This document shows, in pieces, positions 1-4,438 of a stretch of DNA of 14,349 nucleotides. This DNA comes from Gammaproteobacteria bacterium (GTDB lineage: Bacteria > Pseudomonadota > Gammaproteobacteria > UBA6429): the NCBI GenBank assembly GCA_003232015.1, contig QIKU01000187.1, positions 1 through 14,349 of the forward strand, read 5' to 3'. Numbering within the stretch: the first letter of the stretch is position 1; the number at the start of each line of letters is the position of its first letter. Position numbers and translations under genes: made by a program. The notes beneath the pieces were generated by a model. It ran no database searches, had not been told where the DNA came from, and was given only the letters and a program-made list of their open reading frames with translations.

Positions 1-623
1 GGTAATTTATTAATTGAATTTACTATTCCTTGATATTCTAATAAAAGCTTCTTTCTTGGTGATGACGCATCCATATCAAAGATTGTAAATATAACGGATG
101 CTATTAAAAATGGGATGAAAAAATATAGTAAATATTTAGTCGCTGTATGAATTCTTTTAGAGCGAATGTCATTTATATTTGCATTATGCGAAGCGCACTT
201 AGAAAATTCGAGGTATAAATAATTATCAATTTTTGATTCTGGTGAGTAGTCGGCAACATTTTCACTAGGGTTTTCATTTTTATACTTATCAAGATCATTT
301 TTGTGCTTCAAACAATCTTTTCTATATTTTTCAATTTTATCTGCTGAGGCTAAACCTTTATATGTATTACCCCAAAAAGCTTTTATTGTTTCAAAAATAG
401 ATTTTGCTAGAAATATTAGGGAAATCAATAAGCTTAAATAAAACACACCCAATAGATATATGTCTGATTGAAAATCAATCATTCTAGACATGTAAGCAAT
501 AACAGTAAGTGCTGTTGCATGAAATGCAAATGTAATTTGGAGACGATTTGTTATTTTTTCACGAACATCAAGCTCATGATAATATAGATCTTTGTATATA
601 TCTTGTAGATCATATTTACTCAC
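1..623 (-). CDS. Partial three-helix membrane protein of unknown function (cassette gene, C-terminus missing)
   Basis: An open frame of 207 codons runs off the left edge of the window, so the C-terminus is missing. The start is a GTG at 621-623 with an AGGA 11 bases upstream; no ATG lies near. The N-terminus is a charged amphipathic segment (YYHELDVREKITNRL, about residues 14-28). Hydrophobic segments follow at about 28-46 and 55-75, then a long hydrophilic charged loop (about 85-160) and a third hydrophobic segment at about 163-183. The layout, a charged helix leading into a close helix pair, recalls SLATT-type two-helix membrane proteins found with defence systems, but this is an impression only. 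It begins 23 bp after an integron attC site in the orientation expected of a cassette gene. Base composition is strongly AT-rich. Confidence 0.7.
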   Translation of the reverse strand, partial: MSKYDLQDIYKDLYYHELDVREKITNRLQITFAFHATALTVIAYMSRMIDFQSDIYLLGVFYLSLLISLIFLAKSIFETIKAFWGNTYKGLASADKIEKYRKDCLKHKNDLDKYKNENPSENVADYSPESKIDNYLYLEFSKCASHNANINDIRSKRIHTATKYLLYFFIPFLIASVIFTIFDMDASSPRKKLLLEYQGIVNSINKL

Positions 624-645
624 AAGCTTTAGATTCCTATTGTTG

Positions 646-744
646 TGCTAACGCCCTCATCAGCAGCTGACGAAAGTGGCGCGGCTTTTGCGTTTTTTGC
701 AAAAGGCGCGACATTTTTGGCAGTCTGTCTGGATGAGTTTGTTA
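646..744 (-). other. Integron attC recombination site
   Basis: Read on the minus strand the site begins with TATAACAAACTCATC and ends with GATGAGGGCGTTAGCA. The outer parts pair as TAAC/GTTA (R boxes) and TCATC/GATGA (L boxes), separated by a non-pairing spacer (AAAC opposite GGGC). An unpaired extra C follows the left L box, as in the extrahelical bases that direct integrase to the bottom strand. The centre folds as an inner hairpin, CTTTTGC against GCAAAAG. Length (about 99 bp) and the AACAAAC/GGGCGTTA ends resemble Vibrio-type attC repeats. The stop codon of the neighbouring gene (742-744) lies inside the R'' box and the next gene begins 23 bp past the R' box, which is the normal cassette layout. 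The strand-exchange point would be next to the GTTA at about 649-652. Confidence 0.8.
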
Positions 745-1116
745 TATTTTTTCATATATTACGTCTCCATAACCCCAAATAACAGTACCTACAATTAACA
801 CGATATGTGCCACACCAGATGCAATATTATATATTTTTTTATACCATTTCGGTGTATCAAAGGGCACAAACAATGCTGCTTCACTTGGTGAAATGTAGTC
901 ATATGTTTTAAATAATAGATATTCTGCAAACGCCGCAATAATAACTACAGCAGAACCAGAGCGTTGAAACCAACTAGCATTTGTCTCGGTGAGTGGAGCC
1001 CATGCAGGTGAGCATAAATTTAAAACGGGAACAAGTATTGCTAAAATCAATAAAAACAAACTAAAGAATAGCTTTCTCTTTATGCTATTTAAATTTTCTT
1101 TGTATTCAATACTCAT
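742..1116 (-). CDS. Small three-helix membrane protein, integron cassette gene, unknown function
   Basis: A 124-residue protein with a basic N-terminus (SIKRKLFF) and hydrophobic segments at about residues 16-36, 54-70 and 96-116, so probably an inner-membrane protein. I do not recognise the family. The ATG at 1114-1116 has no clear Shine-Dalgarno sequence, which is common in cassette genes that depend on an upstream promoter. Its stop codon is embedded in the attC site immediately downstream, which is the best evidence that this is a real cassette gene. The 43-bp spacer to the upstream gene contains the palindrome CGGCCG but no recognisable attC, so the upstream border of this cassette is not resolved and the two genes may share one cassette. 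Confidence 0.75.
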   Translation of the reverse strand: MSIEYKENLNSIKRKLFFSLFLLILAILVPVLNLCSPAWAPLTETNASWFQRSGSAVVIIAAFAEYLLFKTYDYISPSEAALFVPFDTPKWYKKIYNIASGVAHIVLIVGTVIWGYGDVIYEKI

Positions 1117-1159
1117 AAAATATGGTGTTTAAGTTGACCGGCCGTTTTGTTGTATGTTT

Positions 1160-1531
1160 TTATTTTGTTGTACATTTTCCGTAATACTGCGAAGGTATTA
1201 GTTCGCCACCGAGAGATGTGTTGCGACTATGTACAGAATTACCTTTGCTGTCGATAGCAGTAGACATAATATTATTTGCACCTGTTACCTCAATAAATGC
1301 TACCCCACCCATTGGATGTGAAAAATGAGCCACTTTCTCACTACCTTGATTACCAAGAATATATGCGTTTTTGCCATTCTCATCGACGATGAAAGTTAAA
1401 GTGAAATCTTTATTGGTTTTATGGCTGCCTTCTTTGTCACTGTATGAGTCATAGTCACATATGTATGTGATTGGCGATGCCGATATAGAGAATGAAAACA
1501 ATATACCTAGTATTAAAATTATAGTGCGCAT
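1160..1531 (-). CDS. Small secreted protein of unknown function
   Basis: The frame could extend to 1576, but the start is best placed at the ATG at 1529-1531. It has GGAGA five to nine bases upstream, and translation then opens directly with a signal peptide (MRTIILILGILFSFSISA, probable cleavage before SPITY). The mature protein is about 105 residues, hydrophilic, with one cysteine near each end (C25 and C120), compatible with a disulfide in the periplasm. No lipobox is present. I do not recognise the family. The gene lies just upstream of and in the same direction as a cassette gene carrying an attC, and downstream of a promoter and repeat cluster at 1567-1659 that probably controls it. Confidence 0.7.
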   Translation of the reverse strand: MRTIILILGILFSFSISASPITYICDYDSYSDKEGSHKTNKDFTLTFIVDENGKNAYILGNQGSEKVAHFSHPMGGVAFIEVTGANNIMSTAIDSKGNSVHSRNTSLGGELIPSQYYGKCTTK

Positions 1532-1566
1532 AGTTTCTCCAAAAATATAACAGTGAATTAGACGGA

Positions 1567-1590
1567 ATAGAAACATTCTAAATGTTTCTA
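1567..1590. repeat. Operator-like palindrome with 10-bp arms
   Basis: A perfect inverted repeat has TAGAAACATT (1568-1577) and AATGTTTCTA (1581-1590) as arms around a CTA spacer. It lies in the leader of the 1160-1531 gene, about 35-55 bp downstream of the predicted transcription start. Its right arm overlaps the first of three direct repeats sharing the half-site GTTTCTAT. The symmetry and short spacer suit a dimeric DNA-binding regulator better than a terminator, as no T-run follows. Confidence 0.6.
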
Positions 1591-1643
1591 TATATGCTAA
1601 TTAGTTCCTATATATAGTAACTTGTTTCTATTTATAGGGACTT
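1584..1643. repeat. Three tandem 20-bp direct repeats (iteron-like)
   Basis: Three adjacent copies start at 1584, 1604 and 1624 with an exact 20-bp period. Each opens with GTTTCTAT or GTTCCTAT followed by ATAT/TTAT and an A/T-rich remainder. The same half-site occurs inverted at 1567-1574 (ATAGAAAC). The third copy contains the -10 element of the predicted minus-strand promoter, so a protein bound here would affect transcription. Twenty-base spacing puts the sites on nearly the same face of the helix. There are no spacers, so this is not a CRISPR array. Confidence 0.65.
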
Positions 1644-1659
1644 TATTCATTTCAGTCAA
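1631..1659 (-). promoter_or_regulatory. Predicted sigma70 promoter for the 1160-1531 gene and downstream cassettes
   Basis: On the minus strand there is a -35 element TTGACT (1654-1659), a 17-bp spacer and a -10 element TATAAA (1631-1636), giving a start near 1624. The -35 box overlaps the stop codon of the upstream gene (1652-1654). It points toward the cassette genes and could act as their common promoter. The overlapping direct repeats suggest that it is regulated. Confidence 0.55.
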
Positions 1660-2026
1660 CTATTCTTGAGGTTAGGCCTGCTTTTCTTGCCGCACTCTCA
1701 TTTATAAGCCATGCCTGGTCCTTTTTTGACCATATTCCGCCCTGTTTTTTTACTTTTCTTTGTAGTTGCTGTTCATCTAAGGCTATACGTAGTTTTACTT
1801 TGTTTTCCATTGAATAGCCTTTTTCGACTTGTTTTGCGCGTTCTTCATCAGGGTGTGGCATTGGTGGTTGCCAGTTTTCTTCACTGATTATTAGTTCGAT
1901 TGTTTTGTATTTTTTCTTTTTAATATAGTCATATCGATAGCGAACACAAATAAGCTGTTGACCATATTCTTTTACAAGTGATTTGGTTCCACGCTTCCCT
2001 GGTTTTAATACTACTCTTATTTTCAT
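1652..2026 (-). CDS. Small basic conserved protein of unknown function
   Basis: The frame extends to 2068, but the ATG at 2024-2026 has AAGGAG at 2032-2037 seven bases upstream and gives the natural N-terminus MKIRVVLKPG, making 124 residues. The protein is lysine/arginine-rich and has two parts. Residues 1-55 look like a small beta-rich domain (KPGKRGTKSLVKEYG, then ICVRYRYD). Residues about 75-124 contain KKQGGIWSKKDQAWLI, which resembles the G.W....W pattern of small DUF5710-like modules. I have a weak memory of similar proteins near mobile DNA in proteobacteria but cannot name a function. It is separated from pfp by a strong terminator and so is expressed independently. No attC was found on either side. 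Confidence 0.7.
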   Translation of the reverse strand: MKIRVVLKPGKRGTKSLVKEYGQQLICVRYRYDYIKKKKYKTIELIISEENWQPPMPHPDEERAKQVEKGYSMENKVKLRIALDEQQLQRKVKKQGGIWSKKDQAWLINESAARKAGLTSRIVD

Positions 2027-2097
2027 CGCAACTCCTTTGCCTTTTATAATTTGAGTACATCTTGCCAACTAAGATAACACCATTTAATTAAAAAACA

Positions 2098-2136
2098 AAA
2101 AAACCGACCTACTTTTCAGTAAAGGTCGGTTTTTTG
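2098..2136. terminator. Bidirectional rho-independent terminator downstream of pfp
   Basis: ACCGACCT (2103-2110) pairs with AGGTCGGT (2123-2130) around a 12-nt loop. It is preceded by an A-run and followed by a T-run, so a U-tract follows the stem on both strands. On the minus strand it ends pfp transcription, whose stop codon is about 60 bp upstream. It also insulates the accessory genes to the left from pfp read-through. Confidence 0.85.
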
Positions 2137-2194
2137 ATTGCCGTGTTAGAACTAAAGTATTTTTTAATTCATCCTCGCAATGGTGCCATAAGAA

Positions 2195-3610
2195 TTAAAT
2201 TTCAAACTTACCTTTTAATTTCTTGGGTACGGCTACGCCTTTAATACGCACGTACTTAGGCATACCATCTTTATATGGAGGGTAGTCTTCGCCTTTAATT
2301 AAAGGTTGCATGTAAGTGCGGCACGCTTTGGTAATACCAAAACCATCTTTTGTGATGAAGTTGGCGGGCATCATTTTTTCGACGTTGGCAACTTTGCTCA
2401 AGTCGGCCATGCCCACTTTCCATTTAAATGGTTTGTTAGATATACGGTCAATGGTTGGCATAACGGAGTTATAGCCTTTAACCGCAAATTGTACGGCTGC
2501 TTTACCCATTGCGTAGGCCATGTCGACGTCTGTTTTTGAAGCGATATGGCGTGCGGCACGTTGTAGGTAATCAGCAACGGCCCAGTGGTTTTTCAGTTGC
2601 AGTTCAGATTGAATCATGCCACTGATAACCGTTGCTGCACCACCCAATTGAGCATGACCGAACGCATCTTTAAGGCCGGTTTCTGCAAGGAAACGACCGT
2701 CTGGCCAATGTACACCTTCCGATACAACAACGGAACAGTAACCATGCTTCTTAACATTTTTTTGCACTTCGGCAAGGAATTTTTCCTGATTAAATTCAAC
2801 TTCAGGGAAGAGGATAACCGTCGGGATAAACGTATCTTCGGTTGATGCTAAACCACCAGCAGCAGCAATCCAGCCTGCATGACGACCCATTACTTCAACG
2901 ATAAATACTTTAGTTGACGTTTTGCACATGGATGCAACGTCGAAAGATGCTTCGCGTGTAGAAACTGCAACATACTTTGCTACTGAACCAAAGCCTGGGC
3001 AGTTGTCTGTGATGGGTAAATCGTTATCCACTGTTTTAGGTACGTGAATAGCCTGTAATGGATAGCCCATTTCTTTTGAAAGCTTGGAAATTTTGAAACA
3101 GGTGTCGGCTGAATCGCCACCACCATTATAGAAGAAGTAACCGATGTTATGTGCTTTAAAGACTTCGATTAAACGTTCGTATTCGCGACGATTTTCTTCT
3201 AATGATTTTAATTTAAAACGACAGGAACCGAATGCACCAGAAGGTGTGTGGCGTAAACCTTTAATGGTTGCGGCAGTTTCTTTGCTGGTATCGATTAAGT
3301 CTTCGGTTAATGCACCGATAATACCGTTACGGCCAGCATAAACTTTACCAATTTTATTTGTTTTTGCTGCTGCTTCAATAACACCTGCTGCGCTAGCATT
3401 AATTACCGCAGTTACACCACCAGACTGTGCATAGAACGCATTCATTGGCGGTACTTTAGGGGCTGCTTTCTTTTTAGCTTTGGCTTTTGTTTTTTTCTTG
3501 GCGACTTTCTTTTTCGATTTTTTCTTTGCTACTGTTTTTTTCTTGTTTACTTTTTTCTTTGCGACCTTCTTCTTCGCCACTTTTTTCTTTGCTTTTTTCT
3601 TAGCTGCCAT
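2195..3610 (-). CDS. pfp: Pyrophosphate-dependent 6-phosphofructokinase with polylysine N-terminal tail
   Basis: Cytosolic glycolytic/gluconeogenic enzyme that reversibly phosphorylates fructose 6-phosphate to the 1,6-bisphosphate using PPi. The catalytic domain begins at residue 56 (MNAFYAQSGGVTAVINA). Key motifs are GGGDSADT (163-170), PKTVDND (191-197) and MGRHAGW (241-247). The lysine in PKTVDND, where ATP enzymes have glycine (PGTIDND), and the Asp at 166 are the known markers of PPi rather than ATP use. The position before that Asp is Gly where many relatives have Asp. Residues 1-55 are 30 lysines in repeated AKKK/VAKKK units, a histone H1/AlgP-like tail absent from typical family members. 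The ATG at 3608-3610 has GAGGT seven bases upstream, so the tail appears to be translated; ATG 3443-3445 is an internal alternative. It lies 56 bp after a co-directional gene and ends at a strong terminator. Confidence 0.93.
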   Translation of the reverse strand: MAAKKKAKKKVAKKKVAKKKVNKKKTVAKKKSKKKVAKKKTKAKAKKKAAPKVPPMNAFYAQSGGVTAVINASAAGVIEAAAKTNKIGKVYAGRNGIIGALTEDLIDTSKETAATIKGLRHTPSGAFGSCRFKLKSLEENRREYERLIEVFKAHNIGYFFYNGGGDSADTCFKISKLSKEMGYPLQAIHVPKTVDNDLPITDNCPGFGSVAKYVAVSTREASFDVASMCKTSTKVFIVEVMGRHAGWIAAAGGLASTEDTFIPTVILFPEVEFNQEKFLAEVQKNVKKHGYCSVVVSEGVHWPDGRFLAETGLKDAFGHAQLGGAATVISGMIQSELQLKNHWAVADYLQRAARHIASKTDVDMAYAMGKAAVQFAVKGYNSVMPTIDRISNKPFKWKVGMADLSKVANVEKMMPANFITKDGFGITKACRTYMQPLIKGEDYPPYKDGMPKYVRIKGVAVPKKLKGKFEI

Positions 3611-3641
3611 GATAGACCTCGGTTAATTTTAATATTGAATT

Positions 3642-3670
3642 TTTATACTTTGAATTTGTGTACTTTTTAA
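3642..3670 (-). promoter_or_regulatory. Weak candidate promoter for pfp
   Basis: On the minus strand TTAAAA (3665-3670) and TATAAA (3642-3647) are separated by exactly 17 bp, about 30 bp upstream of the pfp start codon. The -35 match is only 4 of 6 and the region is very AT-rich, so this may be chance. It would allow pfp expression independent of the gene upstream. Confidence 0.3.
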
Positions 3671-4053
3671 TCTTTTGCGTTATTTTTTTGTAATTCGTGA
3701 TCTGCTTGCACTCGCAATGTGGTTAGCACGCAGTCGAGTAGATCATTATAAAAAGGTTTGCCTGTACCAAATTGTTCTCGGTTACCATAAAAGAACTGGC
3801 TGAAGTATTGTACTTCGTCTGTTTTTGCCACTATAAAATGGCAGCCAGCTTTTTCCCAGTAAACAGCGGGGCATTCGGTTACCTGGCTGTCGTTTTCGGA
3901 AAGGCGTAATTCAATATCGGCTTGTTCAAATGGAATATTTTCGCCGTAACGTTCTTGCAAGCAGTCGCCAATGGCTTTTAATTCTTCGGGGGTATAATCA
4001 GGGATTTTGGTCATAGATTTTATCGCTAAAACTGTGGAGGGTGTATTGTCCAT
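3667..4053 (-). CDS. Conserved-looking cytosolic protein of unknown function, upstream of pfp
   Basis: A 128-residue acidic soluble protein with no signal peptide or membrane segment. It opens, after 13 residues, with MTKIPDYTPEELKAIGDCLQERYGE, which reads like the real domain start. The ATG at 4012-4014 (115 residues) is therefore a serious alternative to 4051-4053; neither has a good Shine-Dalgarno sequence. The middle (ECPAVYWEKAGCHFIVAKTD, then YFSQFFYGNREQFGTG) has a mixed alpha/beta look. I do not recognise the family. It is the only co-directional gene upstream of pfp, 56 bp away, and could be co-transcribed with it, but no metabolic role can be read from the sequence. Confidence 0.7.
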   Translation of the reverse strand: MDNTPSTVLAIKSMTKIPDYTPEELKAIGDCLQERYGENIPFEQADIELRLSENDSQVTECPAVYWEKAGCHFIVAKTDEVQYFSQFFYGNREQFGTGKPFYNDLLDCVLTTLRVQADHELQKNNAKD

Positions 4054-4076
4054 ATTTGGCGGACTATTGCAAGTTT

Positions 4077-4108
4077 AGCGGCTGTTTTCTTTGATTTTTA
4101 CAGCCGCT
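4077..4108. repeat. Inverted repeat, 9-bp stem
   Basis: AGCGGCTGT (4077-4085) is the reverse complement of ACAGCCGCT (4100-4108), with a T-rich 14-nt loop. It is 23 bp upstream of the 3667-4053 start codon and next to a second hairpin. No gene ends here, so a terminator role is not obvious. Confidence 0.55.
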
Positions 4109-4111
4109 TAT

Positions 4112-4137
4112 GCAGCGTTTGCAATAGCAAACGCTGC
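4112..4137. repeat. Perfect 11-bp hairpin with AATA loop
   Basis: GCAGCGTTTGC (4112-4122) and GCAAACGCTGC (4127-4137) form a perfect stem around the tetraloop AATA. No T-run follows on either strand, so it is not a standard intrinsic terminator. It lies in the divergent region three bases from the previous inverted repeat. Confidence 0.7.
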
Positions 4138-4334
4138 TCTCCCAAACTCTCCACAACATAACTAACGAAGATTTAACTACATTTACCTTTCCCTTTACAG
4201 CCTTTTACAGCTACGAACACATCTATTGCTCCTGTGTTGCCCGGCCAAAAGCTGGCTAACTTTGTACCGCAGTGCAATACAGAAAATTGATATTAACCCA
4301 CCAGCTCATACAGGTACTTAAAAGGCTGATTTTA

Positions 4335-4363
4335 TTGACATAATATGGATTTGCACATATATT
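4335..4363 (+). promoter_or_regulatory. Strong predicted sigma70 promoter of the pel operon
   Basis: A consensus -35 box TTGACA (4335-4340), an exactly 17-bp spacer and the -10 box TATATT (4358-4363) predict transcription from about 4370. That leaves a leader of roughly 70-80 nt before pelA. It is the only strong promoter seen upstream of the operon, and the tight gene overlaps downstream suggest that it drives pelA to pelF and beyond. Confidence 0.75.
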
Positions 4364-4399
4364 AACCATCTAGGGGTCTCTTCTTTTTTCAGTTAAGTT

Positions 4400-4416
4400 C
4401 AGCTTGCAAGGAGCTG
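4400..4416 (+). promoter_or_regulatory. Leader hairpin with isolated AAGGAG (possible CsrA/RsmA site)
   Basis: CAGCT (4400-4404) can pair with AGCTG (4412-4416), displaying GCAAGG in the loop. The AAGGAG at 4408-4413 is too far (25 bases or more) from any usable pelA start to be its ribosome binding site, and no start codon follows at normal distance. The CAAGGAG resembles the CsrA/RsmA core ANGGA presented in a hairpin loop. With one motif only, this is a suggestion. Confidence 0.3.
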
Positions 4417-4438
4417 GTTTACGCAAATTTAAAACGGG

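Larger units (their letters stand above)
4054..4438. other. Divergent intergenic region upstream of pelA
   Basis: This 385-bp gap separates the minus-strand pfp pair from the plus-strand pel operon. From left to right it holds two neighbouring hairpins (4077-4137), a short tandem repeat of CCTTTACAG/CCTTTTACAG (4192-4210), a near-consensus sigma70 promoter (4335-4363) and the pelA leader with an isolated AAGGAG (4408-4413). No coding frame of note, tRNA or recognisable riboswitch was seen in it. Confidence 0.7.

Noticed and set aside
1117..1159. Spacer between two cassette-region genes with the CGGCCG palindrome as a possible second attC
   Set aside because: Too short, with no R and L box pairing and no GTTRRRY end; an attC cannot be supported.
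1584..1643. Tandem repeats considered as a CRISPR array
   Set aside because: Repeats are contiguous 20-bp units without spacers and no cas gene is present.
1671..1677. GTTAGGC on the plus strand matches the integron R' consensus GTTRRRY
   Set aside because: It lies inside the coding end of the 1652-2026 gene, in the opposite orientation to the attC at 646-744, with no pairing partner; expected by chance about once per kilobase.
2306..3341. Plus-strand open frames opposite pfp (for example 2306-2539, 2585-2845, 3144-3341)
   Set aside because: They are shadows of a clearly coding minus-strand gene, without ribosome binding sites or recognisable protein features.
4370..4438. pelA leader considered as a c-di-GMP riboswitch
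   Set aside because: The conserved GEMM-I/II cores and long paired stems are absent and the leader is too short for the full fold.
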